64,000 nucleotides of DNA. Origin: Acanthaster planci. Taxonomy: Eukaryota; Echinodermata; Asteroidea; Valvatida; Acanthasteridae. A program made the translations under genes and the position numbers. Positions within the stretch are counted from its first letter, which is position 1. Each line of letters opens with the position of its first letter. Positions 23,852 to 37,161 of this stretch are shown here, in pieces. Location of the stretch: assembly GCF_001949145.1 (NCBI RefSeq), contig NW_019091389.1, positions 534,313-598,312 on the forward strand. The letters run 5' to 3'. The notes beneath the pieces are model-generated. The model saw only the letters and a list, made by a program, of their open reading frames with translations. It was not told the origin of the DNA and searched no databases.

Positions 23852-23869
23852 TCTCTCTCTCTCTCTCTC
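23852..23869. repeat. (TC)9 microsatellite
   Basis: Uninterrupted TC dinucleotide run of 18 bp. Confidence 0.95.
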
Positions 23870-24957
23870 GCAGCTGGACTATAAATCAGATATGACACTT
23901 TCCTATCTGATTTTTAAACAAACATAGGCGCGTGTATTAAATAAACAAACCAGAGGAACTGCACATTTATCACAGCATGAGGGGGGCATTCTGAGAGAAG
24001 TTGGAGGGTTGATGATGAATGGAGGTGGAGAGGGAGAAGGGAGGGGGATCCCAGAGGGGTTGAAACTGGATGGGTGGAGCAAAGCATCACTTAAGGGGAG
24101 GATTAGTGCTGTGCATTTACCAGTGGTACAAAAATTGGATACCCTACTCAAGTAAAACAAGGGCACCAAGGTAATAAGAAACCTAGCCCCCAAAATTCAA
24201 AGAAAAAATTATAAATAATGCAGAATTTGTTGTTGCATTCCTAGTATTATGGCTTACATGTTATCTCCAAACAAACACCTTTTAAAACCCATTTGCCTTT
24301 GACTACCAAGTTACCATGTACATGTAATTAGTAGAGTCAGCTACAAAGTTGGTTACAAATTACTGTCAGTTCCCTACATCAAAAGTTGGGTGCAATATGA
24401 GAGAATGTTAGTGAATAAAATTACAAGTCTTATGTGTCAACTGGTTTTGAGCAATTGGGGCTGTCACATGCATGCACCAGTCCTATTGATCCATGCAGAA
24501 GAGACAAGCCCTGGAGCAGTACTTCATGCATGGTGCATACATAAAGCCAGCTTTTGTTGAGAACAAAATTCAAAGGTCAGTAATCTTTATTCGTAATACC
24601 TCAGACAGTTTCCCTATTCAACAACGTGCAATGTGATGGAGAAAAGTATTAAAATTTGATAATGCCCGCTGAGATTTGATAATGCCTGCCGCGTCAAAAT
24701 GATCTGGCACCTGGATATGACACAGTTTAATCCATCCCTCTTGGTCAAGAGTCTGTGTGGGACATGGCACACAGAACGCGCCTCGTGTGCCAAGTCCAAT
24801 ATGGAGATTTTTCTGGACAACTTGCTCGAGGAATATACCATAAAATGGATGGGGATGTTTGGGAAAATGAAAGTAAAATTCTGGAGCAAAATCGTTCAAA
24901 ATCTGTCATGTATTGATTTTCTGGCTTTTGACTGACTGAAAAAAGGTATTTATGAAT

Positions 24958-25085
24958 GGGAATGAAGATGTGCTTGGCCGGTCTTAAACTAACAATTAAG
25001 ACTGGCCTGGGAGAATGAAGGCATTCATTCTCCTGAGCTGGTCTTAAATGCACGTTTAAGACTGGCCAAGCACATATTTATTCCC
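24958..25085. mobile_element. Foldback element with 62-bp arms
   Basis: The arms 24958-25019 and 25024-25085 are inverted copies, about 50 of 62 bases identical, separated by only 4 bases. Each arm itself contains an inverted pair built on GGCCAGTCTTAAA, so the motif occurs four times in alternating orientation. The whole 128-bp unit would form a long hairpin with a side cruciform. No clear target duplication is seen. It is most likely a MITE or foldback transposon relic. Confidence 0.75.
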
Positions 25086-28000
25086 TTCACTAGCACAATA
25101 TTTCCACCATCACTGGGGGCCTTTCACTCGCCAGGATCCATCCGTACAGTTCATGAAACGTTTTTCAAAATGTGTGCATGATAAGTGTTTGAACCAAACT
25201 GCACGCTCAAAGCTATTTATGCAGTCTTGAATGAGCAACATGTACATGTATGCGCCATTTCTAGGTGAAGACTGAACTTCCAAAACATCTAAAACATCAG
25301 TTTGTGAATGACATACATTTGTACAATAAGATATCAAGCAGTTCTTGTTAAGGCAAAATTCAACAAGCTTGGCTTTGATAAAGGTAATACCCAGATAAAA
25401 ATGTATATATAATAAAATGCTGATGTATCAAATTGGGAACTCAGTGGAATGTGTCATGTAAGTCCATCATCAGCACCTTGACCTCAAGAACGTGACCAAT
25501 TAGTGGGCACAGACCTGCTTCTGACCACTGGCTCTGATTTGCAGGCACATTAAGTGCTCTGTGGTGAGTCCCATAAAGTTGTTATTTGTATGCAGTGTAT
25601 GTAGAGGTGAATAGCAATCAGGATTCTGATTTTCAGGGTTTGGCCAATTTGTTTTCGTTTTTGTCTAAAAAACAAACATGCACTCAGTATTGCTCAACAC
25701 TTGTAATTTCCATCACTGCATATTATTTCCAATTTTAAAAAGGCAAGAATGTTTGTTACCATTTTTCAGAGTTCATTTTTCTACCATGCCACCAAAGGCA
25801 CATTCACATTCAAGGACAAATGAGGCAAATTTTTCATCGCATTAAGTCATCCTAGTGGTCTCCCCAGTGAGTAAACCCTCACGGCTATTTCTGACATTCA
25901 CGTCACACTCATTTGTAGTCATCGACTCTGTTTAAAACATTTATGTCACTGCAATTGCATGCTAGATGGCAATTTTCATCGCCCCCGTGGTGTCTCTGGG
26001 GAAGGAGTGTCATTTCACACAGTGGGAAGGGTACCGATCGCGTACTCAGAACATACTTTGGTAAATGGATATTCCAGGTGCAGGAAACTTAGGATGGTAG
26101 TGCCAAATTGTCCCGAGTTTTCAAAACTACATTAATTATGTAAGTTGGTGCTTCTTTTTAGAACAAATGAAATTGCAAACTTCTTGAATGGAGAGGGTCT
26201 TATATATTCCAGACATAGACGGTTTTATCTGATGCTTGTAAATGTTATGAATATTTTTATTATCAGCAAAACCTGTTTGTATGACACAGTCTGTGCTGCT
26301 TTCTTTTACAACTCAGGGACACCATGGAGAACAGTCCTTTCATTGGGAAACATTGGTGAAATAAAGAAATGAATAAAATGAATGGAGCGACATCAATGCA
26401 TCATGCATGTGCACGCACAGTCAAATAAATCAACTGTAGAGCCTTGTATGACTACAAGGGAATTTTCAAATGAATGAGTTGATCACTAATATGACGACCA
26501 CACATGCTACTCTCATGAATAATTCCTGCATCCTCTCTAGGTCAGAAAAAATTTACAAAATTTGTCCTTATGCCGCAGTTGAACATGAATTGATGAAGAT
26601 TAACAGTGAAACAATGCAGGAAAAAAAATGATCAAATTATTGTGGTAAAGGGCCCTGTGTGTGGACAAACTTTGCCCAGTGTCTTGCACATGGACAAACT
26701 TTGTGTACATATGAATGGCTTGTATCTCACCTTTCCCAAGTTAGACAGCACTGATCGCTTCCAGCCATAGTGAGTATGCACACCAGATGTGCATGTAAAT
26801 ATGATTGACCCAGCAGGATTTCAAGTTGCATAGATTTGTATGGTCATCTACTTACCTTAAGAAAACCCCAGATAAGGATGAACCTCTTCTAACAGCATTT
26901 GCCCATATCCACCTCTCCCTTTTTTCAGGCTTTGCTGAATGCTCTCGTTGAGTCAGCTCATTGTGACAGATGCCATAGTTCATGCATTAAAAATGTCGAT
27001 TACTCATGGTGGATGTTCAATTGAAGTACCTCATCAGTCTGTGCAGTTTCTCCTTCAACAATGATGTGAATTTTGCAGGTGTGCTTGAAATGTACACCTG
27101 ACTGCGGTTCCTCTTGCCCCTACCAGCCCCCCCAGCCTAGATCCGAGGTCATATAAATTGGGATGCAGATCAGACAGAACTCACAAAACCATCTTTCTGA
27201 GTGCACCGGTTCGTTGGAATGCATTCTGCGTTGTTATTAGTCATCCCACTTCAGACGGATTTCCCAAAGTCCACTTCAAACGGGAGAAATCATCCAGCAT
27301 AGGGGTTGGGTTTGCAAAACACCTAGCGACATAACTTCCTCTGAGAGACTGCAAGGTTCTACGCAGGTTTCATAAGACTCAAATTTAGGGTTGGACACAG
27401 CCTCACTGTTGCGCTGCTCGTTGGAGGCATGCGGGAATATATGCACAGTTCCTGGACAACTTCAGGGGGTGGGAGAGGGATCTTCTCCGAGAGAGGTAAA
27501 ATGGAAGTGCCATAGGAATCCCAAGTACCTGACTTGTAGCCAACATGTAAAAGACTCAGATTTCACTATTGCCAATGATGACGTGGCACTTGATAGTGAC
27601 CTAAATTCTCTGACAATTCCCATTTCGGAAACAGCCTAAAAAAGAATTTGGACTGCTTACAAGAAAAGTATTACCTAGTGCATTTACACTTGTGACAGCA
27701 ACAATTACTCACCTCTATTTATACAGTGCAAAGGATGAAGATACATCGATGCAACCATGTAGGGTCTCACACTGATAACTGTCTCAAAGCTTAACATCTT
27801 TTGTCTGCTGTCAGTGAAAATATTCCTAGCATTTGTAATTAAACAAAAAGGATACTTTCAAGCAAATTATAAATGTTATTCTTCCTACCTAATTTGTGCC
27901 CAATCCTAAGTTTTATACCCATCTTTTACCGTGCTGCACTGAGCACCTCATCAGAATCCCTGACAACCTGCAACAGTAACAGTTCTGTCTTCCTTTTCTT

Positions 28001-29159
28001 GTGAAAGTACGATGGCCTTTCTTTTATAACACAGATCTAATGATCGGCATCAGGCCATATGATAAAATGATGGTGTGTTTAGTTGGCCTTCCCCAGTGCC
28101 CACCAGATGAGGAAAACGTTGGCTGTAAAAGTTCAAGGTTACCAGTGAGGCACGCCAAGATCTGGCATACACTGGAAGCGTGAGTGCCGACCAGTTTAAA
28201 GTGTGACACTAATCATCTCCTTCACGAAACCACAACACTTGCTGTTTTCACGCCAGCTCTCCTGACCGTGGATGATGGGGAAACAGATTTCAGTATGTCT
28301 AAACGACTGTAAAGGTTCATGCATAATCCTAATTTGAAGCCATGCCTGGAATGGTCGACCCCTTCAAGTGCTTTAATCTTGTCATCGTTGCACTTTCCCT
28401 CCAATTTCTCTTCTTTCCTTGTTATGAAAAAAAAGTGCAGTAATCTAGGGTACATGTACAACTGTACATGTAGGTTTTTAAAACTTTTTAATGAAAACTC
28501 AGAAATTCTTGCTCTGTGGCTGTTACTTTCTACTCTGTATTGACAAGCCTCCAGCCATACTGCAGGGCCGGACCAGGCAGAAAGCTTCGTGTTGACAAAA
28601 GTTGAAAGAAAAGTGGAAACGACCGCCACCAAACAAGAAATCTTCACAAAAATTTGGTGAATAGAGACTTCCACAGCTGTAGGAGAGTGCTTCAGGCACT
28701 GGCCAAATCTGATTAGCCAGATATCAATTGGTATTCGTTCTGAATAAACAGCAAGCAAGAAATCTGGTCCTTCCACAGTATTCCAAGCACTTGGCCTCTG
28801 ATCTCAAAGCTTGAGTGTAAATTTTTTCATGAAGTGGTCAACTTTAATTCTGCCATGCCCTGGAATTTTTGGGTAACTCCCCATCATAAAATATATATAC
28901 GTCCAAATTGCCAAAAATGTAAAAAAAAAAAAATGAAGGATGGTGCAAAAGCGGTCCCAGTGTTTATCAGATATCACATGCACTCTCAAGTCCTCAAATT
29001 ATTAACATCATGCAAGTGGAATTGGAAGCATTGTGGCATGCAGGGAGACTTTCAGTGCAGGGCAAGAGGACTCCATACACAGCTAGTCCCCTTCAGCATT
29101 TTTCAATACCGATCACGACAATATATCAATTATTCATCTGTTATTCTGGGGAAAGCAGC
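25086..29159. other. Non-coding interval, no gene seen
   Basis: Contains a 13-bp direct repeat TGGACAAACTTTG (26662-26674, 26691-26703) and a TATA-like ATATAAAT near 27154 in a mixed-GC block (27090-27330). A 184-codon minus-strand open frame (28222-28776) shows no recognisable domain. No splice-bounded exon was found. Confidence 0.45.
26662..26703. repeat. Short direct repeat, 29-bp period
   Basis: TGGACAAACTTTG occurs at 26662-26674 and again at 26691-26703. Both copies are followed by G or T-rich sequence. Probably a small local duplication. Confidence 0.7.
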
Positions 29160-29390
29160 ATGAATAAGGTCAGTAAGGCGTCTTTTGGGAGCATCCTTGT
29201 GCCTCCCTGGGTTTAATTCATCAATTGACAAGCACGTCTGACCTTACAGAAGATGACCCGCAAGTCGCAGGAGTAAAGCGGCCAGGACGTGCCGGACCTC
29301 ACTTTCGACGGGATCAATTAACCCGCCTGGTCCGGCTGTGTATTTAGCCACAGGTTGTTTAAGCTGTATCTCCAGTGTGCTACGTGCTGT
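29160..29390. promoter_or_regulatory. Candidate cis-regulatory island
   Basis: A compact block with about ten CpG (29275-29330 is densest) and TAAT/CAATTA cores (near 29213 and 29315), contrasting with AT-rich flanks. No open frame fits it. A conserved non-coding element is likely in type, but unproven. Confidence 0.3.
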
Positions 29391-32300
29391 TTTCTAATTT
29401 TTTTCCCCTCCTTTAAGCAGTGCAAGGGGGTATCATACGAGAATATTTGATTATACCATCCTATTCAGATTACACACACAGGCGGGCGATACAGGAGGGT
29501 GCGAATCTGTCGCGTATGCTGAATGTGGGTCATGTTAGAGGCGGAGCCAATGATGCAGAAGGGATTTTGCAGTTCAAAAGATTTTCCTGCGCCAACCCGG
29601 AGAAACATCAATAATGGGTCCACTGACCTTTCCACCAATGTGTAAGGCACGTCTGGCCACAGATCTGCAGGCAGTAGGCTACTACAAGATTATTCCTGCA
29701 GAATACAGATTTTTACATTCTCAAATTGTTCACTTGTTTGTAGCCATTTCATGAGCAACTTGATTTGTAGCTTCTTCTTGATAGACTCTCACTAACTGGT
29801 GCAAAGTTCCATCTCCCGGCTGCTAACCTCCTCCTTCCATGGGTAATTGAATCCCAACCAATTCCTCTCTTGTGACTTTCAATGGATGTCGACAAATAAA
29901 GCCACTCTTGTATACATCTGAGGGTTAGGCATAAAACTAAGTTTTAATTAACACTTAAGACCTTGCAGTTCAAACATGTTGGTTCTTTGAAACCATTGTA
30001 TATTTGCTTGGCACACAGAATCTGTTGCTATTCCCAACAGCAGCTTCCTGGAATGAACTCATTCCATTCTCAACTTTCCAAAAAAACAATTCTCTTTGAC
30101 CTTCTTTGACACTGCCCTGCCCACACTGTCCCCAGGACATGGTCACAGTAATCAATAGTTTTTTATTTTTAACAGCCGGATAACACTGGGCCAATTCATG
30201 AGAGCTCAAAGACTGAGACTTGCATGGCCAAAAGGAAACAGTATCGCTGTTTATCACAAATTATAGCTGGTATCGAATGGCAGTGATTGAATTGTTAGGG
30301 GAGGCAGTTTCAAAAACAGACCGAAACCGAAGGCCTGAAGATGGCTGATGAAATGGTAATCTAGACATAGAGCACAATGCTGGGGCTTTGAAACAGGCAG
30401 TGGGACTGCAAAAGGAGGCGAAGGTAACAGCTTTAGCTATTCTGAGAGGTAATGGGTGAAATCCTCCCTCTGCCGAACGTTGCTCTTTTGAAGCGCATCT
30501 TAGCCATTGTTTGTGAGGAAGCAAGAGAGTGTCATCTGATCTGGGCACGGAAGGCTATATACACTCTGAGAGAGGGGCCTTTGTGAACGATTATTGAGGG
30601 GGGGTCTCCAAGTGACTGGGACTTGTGGATGGAGAGTGGGATGGCTTCAAGTCGGCCATTATACATGGGTGTACTAAGAGTGACTCTGTGTCACCCTAAC
30701 GAATGCTGTCTTTGAGAGGAGTGGGGCCTGCGCACCTGCAGGTTCCTGAGTCTACTGGCCTGGGTTTGGGGTGACACTGTAAACAACTGATTCATCAGCT
30801 GGATATCAAAGATTTTACAGTCTATGTTGGGTCCCTTTGAAGAAACATTACTACAATCTATGGTAATATGACTAATTCTTTCTGTACTTTATGAACTGAA
30901 TGGCCTTTTGTCGAAGGAATGGTCTACATTTTTGGGGTATCAAGTCCTTTGCATTAATAATGCAATGGACATTTGCAAATGAATAGCATTTGACTTGTGT
31001 GGCCTGAGGGTTTCAACTCTAGATAAATAGGCCCTGGAATACATACATGTGGGATAAATTCAACAAGTTGCTGAGATTTCTAATTGGGATAAAATGCACA
31101 GTCTCTTACTTAATGTCAAACTTGGCACAGGATCACCCCTTTCATCAATTTCTCTAAAGTACACTGACCTATATCCCCCCCCCAAAAAAAACCTTGGATT
31201 CAGCGCTTACTCAAGCGAAGTTATGTGTTTGTGAAATGGCATTATGCTGAATATTGCATTTTAAAATTTCTAACCTTAACAAGTCCATTTTTTGTAGCAA
31301 AGTTAAGTTAATCATTATTTCTTGCTCCAAAAGGCTCTTACGTACACCCCTCGGCAACAACCCGAGCAAACAGGTGTGCATACAGACCGGTGTTTAAAGA
31401 CTCAACGAGTGACTGACAGGAATTAGGTTGTAATAGTGCCCAACACTGGTATTTCCGTCCTTTCCTTGGCACACGGATGTCCAATTGCATAAGTCGTATT
31501 TATGATGGTTGGATTTCTCTGAGAGCTTTAACGGGACAACCAGGTCATTCATATTACCTATAGTTTCAGCTGTGTAGAGGAAGTGTCGATTAATGCTCAG
31601 AAGCCATCACAACTGTACATGACAGTGTACTCTGTCAACAAACATGTACCAGTCTGTACTTTTTGCCGTACAGTAAACTGTAGAAGTTAAGGAATGCTTT
31701 CAACATTTTAAGTATAAGAGACAGATGGAAAGGGTTTTGTATACAAGGATTCACCTGACAAAAAAGTCAAACTACAAAGTCTGTATAGCAGCCAGGTGGA
31801 AAAACCTTGAAATTCATAGGACTGTTCACCTGACTTCGGTGTGAAGTAAAACTAATGTTCTGTTGTAGGCCCTACAAGTACCGTAACTGTTCTGTCCAGC
31901 TATGATGGCTAGCATATGAACGCACTCTGCCCTGGTCAGTGCACTTAGTTTTGTGACGGTGAAGTTGTGGCCAAACCGTTCTGTCTGGCGTGTCCAGTAT
32001 GCCATCATCGTATGGCCACCTGTTTGAATATGACCCCATGCCTGCTTTGGTCACCTCTTTTCAATGATGCCACCTGTGCAACACACTAACTTCTGCCATC
32101 TGCTCCTGACAAGTTCCCGGTCTGATAAGATACCTATAAATCCAGCCCTCTGTTGCAAAAGACTCATCAGTGGCTATTACAGTATTTGGCCATGTCAATT
32201 ATATTTGAAATGAAATGAAATATATTCTTCTGATTCCATTCTACTATGTAGCAAAAGAGCAAATTTCGTCTAAGTACATATTTTTTAATAGATCACTGCA

Positions 32301-35300
32301 GACACAAGAGACTCTTTTCCCAAATGGAGTTTCAGACAAACTAGTTTGCTGACAAGAAGATTTACATACGCTCAGTGGTAAATGTTCTGACAGGCTCCTC
32401 ATTGTCTATACACATACTGCAGGGCAAGTCCACGATTTCGTGCACACTCTGTTCCCGTGTGTAACTGAGATTTCACCCTCGAAGACATTTATGGATTTCA
32501 GTGGTTTTTTTATGCTACTATTGGGCACCTAGACGGATAATACTAACAAAAGACTTTGAGATGATCGTGCGTGTAAAGAAAACAGGGCATTATGGGCATG
32601 AAAAATGAAAATTTTAGAATGTAGGTTTTCCCTGCAATGGATATCCTGGCAAGCAAGGACACTGTTACAATGGGCAGTCTTTATCTCAACCGATTTCTGG
32701 AGTTCTGGATGTTATAATGGGATAGTATTCCATAGAACTATATGGGTAAGTCTAGACAAAAAAGGTTTGAGTTAAACCCAATTTAATTAAACTGGCAACC
32801 CAGCAAGTGGGGCATTGGGGATCACAGGGATATTTAAGGGATGAGAGGGGGGATCATTTGGATTTGTCATCTTGAAACCTTGGGGTTTTTACTGGAAAAT
32901 GATTCATCTTTTCCGGCCTTCCACAATCAAGTCAAGACAAGCCTGCAATTTGAAAATCTTAAACAGGGTCTGAAAGCTAGGATGGACAAACTTTTTCTGG
33001 AGTCGTCCTGATCCAACAGTGATGAGTCAAACCAAATTTGGTGCAAAGATAAAAACCATCCCTAAAGACCCCTGTGATCAGTTTAGCTGGACTGAGTTCT
33101 TCCAGCATTCCAAGTAATTTCAAAACACTGCTGGTAATCAGGCTGTCTTGTGAGTTTGAAGTTGCTCTTGTAACCTTGAAAGTGCAAGCGAATCCCACTT
33201 AAAACAAATGCCATAATGTAAACGTCATCTCGGTATACATGTATATTCCCACTTGTGACAGCCTGTCCAATCAAAATGCAAGTCCCCAGACAAACTGTAA
33301 TAAACTATGGTTGAACACATTAACACATCTGTTAATCTCATCAGTGAAAAATTGAACAAAGACTGTTGTGGGGAAAACAAAACTACCATGCACTACATCA
33401 GTTGTAAAAGATGTGAGATTCATAATAGTGAAGACCACATACCCTCGCCTTCAAGTTGAGTGCATGTACATGTATATTCAACTCTCCAGCTTTATGTGTG
33501 ATGTTTAAATACAAAAGGTTAACTCTTAATGTGTGGAAATGTGATTCTAACTTTGCTTAGTCAGCTTGCAGGTGTTATGAGTAGATAAAGCAAACTCATT
33601 GAAAACAGACTTCAGTCAAGGTAGGCTAGGGTCGGGTATTCACAGAGCTAACCCTGTCTAGTATTTGATACTGTAGTTCTTTGAAAGGGCTTATTGGCAT
33701 ATAGATAAAAATGCAGGCTCATTCGGATGCGGTATAGCTTATATCATACCAGCAGTGTTTCAGTAGATAACGTCGATGTAGTGGAGCCCTAATAACTCCC
33801 TGTCCTGAGGATATTAACTTAAAGAATTGAGTGTATCTGGTGCAAGATAATGCAGATCGAACACAGTCATGCTCAATCTGATTTATGCTATGTAATGATC
33901 CATGTTTTGTGGACTAAAGTTTACATACATGTATGTGGGCATTAAACTGTACTCAATTTGGACAGTGCATATTCACATCATTTTAGTGAATATGGACATT
34001 GTAAGTAATATGTGAACAGTATGGTACATTGTACCTCTTTAACAGAGACAGAGAGATTGATATGACAGACACTTCAGCATCATTACTGTTGTATCCCTGC
34101 CATCGGAGTGCCATAATTCATATATGAGTTTTGTGCACATTCAGATGAAAATTGATTGTGCACACTCTGTGCAATATGTGCACAAATCAACAAGTAGACA
34201 TGCTGCATCGCATGCATTGGGAGGTACATGTACCATCATCTTCTGTTCCTTCCATGGAATATTTCATGAAACACTTGGAAAGATGAAGAACTAAGGGTAC
34301 CATACTCGAGACTGTGTGTCACATAATTCATACCGGTATATGAGTATTATGTACAAGTAGGTTAGTGGTGCTCTCAGAAGAAGTCCACTAGTAGTGTAGA
34401 AGGTCAAATCTACACGTAAACTGGATCTTTGAATTGGTACAGAAATGTACATGTACATCATGCCATTTATTGGAATGACCCAGCTTTCATTTATGACAGA
34501 ACACACCGATCTTGTGAACCATTCTTTACGTCATCTAACAGCATAGCCAGTTATACAAAAACAAAAGTTCCCTGGATTAGCAATTAACAAGTAAAATGAT
34601 GTATCCCCTCGCCATATGCCATACATCATGCATAGTCAGACCATCGTCGTTAGACACCAAAGAAGTCGAGGAACTTGCGGTATGCCTCTAGAATGTGGCA
34701 TTATATTCAGCTTCAAGTGACCCCTGTAAACTCTTTACATTACAACCAGGCCTAGTGGCTCTTGCAGCTTATTATAGGATGATTAGAAAAAAATAAGTGA
34801 ACACTGTGCATAACATGCATTTTGGACCTTATTAAAAAATCACGAGCGTGAAAGCTCTTCACCAGTAATGTGATGTCGGAACATGAGCCCATGCCACGGA
34901 CCAATATCTAATAATGAAGCATGTCCCCAATACCAGACCACACCTTTGGAGTGCACTCTCTCCATATTCCTGCATGATGAATGATTTTATAATTCCCATC
35001 AAATTTCATCTGCTGCCATTTTCGCAGATGTACAGGTCTCCTTCCTCTCCAAGCCTGCTTCAGCTCAGGAGTACATGTAGTTGTCACACAGTCCTCCCCC
35101 CCCCCACCTTTCTCGCTCGCCCTGTAAGAATTCGGTGAAACTTTGCCAGATGGCTTACGGAAATTGCTTCCAAGGACTAAATTAATAACCCCACACATAA
35201 TTGAACACATTGGAATCATGTAAAAACCAGACACCGCTAAGTGGTGAGACTCAATCAGTGTAGGCCTCCGGCAAATGGTAGGATATTTGAACTTGGAATG

Positions 35301-36988
35301 CCCTTTCTCTTGCATATTTAGCCGGAGGAAACAGACGTAAGGATTTGAGGAAACTGGCTTGTAAGTGCATCTATGTCAAGAGTGGACAGATGTGTAAATC
35401 TGTCCGATCCCCTCGAAGTGTGCAAACTTGCTTTCAAAATGTTCAGTATCTCCAAGCTAGTTTTGTGCTGAAACCCCCTTTTTTGCCGCAATTAAAGCCC
35501 AGCGTCAACATGGGTACCACCAATCTACCTTGAATCTACCGGTACCTTAAACCTCCTACAATGCCAACTATCACAGATCCTCTCGGAAGTTCCATTCACT
35601 TGTGTAGAATGCTAGACAGGGAGGTTTACTATGGTTGAGAAACTCAAAAAGGTTGAAAGTCAACATGTTGGTTGGTTTAAGTGCATGAATGGGGTTGAAA
35701 GCGTGAAACGCATCTACAGCAGGTAATGAATGAAATCCGGCCTACCAATCTAAGCCATGTACCCCGGTATGTGAGGTTATAGCACTTTTCAAGAAGGCTC
35801 TGCAATTTGGTTATGTTCAACAACACTGTGAATCCAACAATGCATCTGTTATTGAACGCATTTATTTAAATTCTCATTCAAAATTCAGATCAAGCAAAAC
35901 AGAAAAAAACTACTGAGCCTTATGTTTGACACCATGGCCCTTAGGGCTCCATATCCAAGTTTTCCTTTCACTGGTGGTGAAGAAAGAGATGTGCCAGATG
36001 CTCAGTGTGCCTGCCGCCCAAAGTGAAACAGACTTGGTTTTGCGCACATTCAGATGAAAACCAGTGCATGTGCCTCTTACCCACTGCAGCTCTTGTGGGA
36101 AGTCGGACAGTGATTATCTGCAGTCCATGAAAACAGCTAGGGTCCATAGATCTTTCATTTTCCATTCATGTGTGAATTTTATTACGCGCACAATCAGCCT
36201 TTTAACCATTGCCAACTCACATGATGTGGGATATGCTGTTTTAACCCCTCGGGGTTCACAGCATCACCAAGGGAGCTATCATTAGAATATCGGAATACAG
36301 AGGCAGCTATGATTACAGTATCATACAATATATAGAAAGCACAATATCTCTGTTCATCCTCCTTTATGCATCCTGAAGTCTTAAACTGTGAACATGCCAG
36401 TTTACAACCTCTTTCAATTCCATCCTCTGACATCCTCGGCCCGTATCCACAAATTTTCCTGTCAATACCACACAATGTCATTGCTCACGATCACGAAAAA
36501 GAAAGGAAACACTTAAGCTTCTCCCTGCTTGATATACAGACCCCTGCGAGAAGATTACAAAGCCAACCGCTTTGTTAAGTTAACAAACAAGTTACCGGTA
36601 AATATTGAGTTTCCAAAGTCCTGCGGGTGAGTGGGTAAGCAAGGATGGGGCAGAAAGACATCCTTGAGCAATGCTGTCTGGAGGAGAGGAACGGTGAATC
36701 AGTGCCTGTTGCCCCTCTTTTTTTAGGCTCTCCCTCTGTAAACGCATCGCCATTCTACATACTTAGCTACAGGGTAGGGAAAAAGAACTCTGACCAAAAA
36801 TGGGAGAAACTCCACTGTATACATGAAATTAGGCCGCTGTAAACCAAGCACAGATCATCAATCATGCTTACCTAGCCCCTGAGATGACTTGTTTGCCGCT
36901 ACCATGCACGATGCTGGCTGAAGTGCCGCTGCCTGCTCACTCTGGACCTACACCCCCCTGCCTCTTGTGTACACACTCTAACCTGCAG
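29391..36988. other. Long non-coding interval, no gene seen
   Basis: Holds many TACATGTA words (33240-35080), three TACCGGTA words (34331, 35537, 36593) and a near-identical 23-bp pair (34129-34151 and 36038-36060). It also has a 10-C run (35096-35105). No supported exon or mobile element. Confidence 0.5.
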
Positions 36989-37161
36989 CCAAATGAGATG
37001 AGTGCAGTGGATTTATCATCTGTGGAAAAGGAGGGGCAGAATGAGTGGAAAGAAGGGGAGAGAGAACCCCCTCTCCCTAAAAAGGAACATGGTAAACTCA
37101 GTACTGTAGAGTTGGACAGTGGTGGTAGGGATCTTTTTTCTTCCTTTACTGACAGAGAGAG
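36989..37161 (+). other. Weak exon candidate
   Basis: A pyrimidine-containing acceptor ending CTGCAG (36983-36988) precedes 173 bp open in one frame. A strong donor GTGAGT follows at 37162. The peptide is hydrophilic and charged (for example VEKEGQNEWKEGEREPP), with no domain I recognise. It would leave in phase 2. Chance combinations of this kind are expected in long introns. Confidence 0.18.

Noticed and set aside
27140-27200. TATA-like ATATAAAT as a promoter
   Set aside because: No coding or first-exon signal follows on either strand, and such words are common at this base composition.
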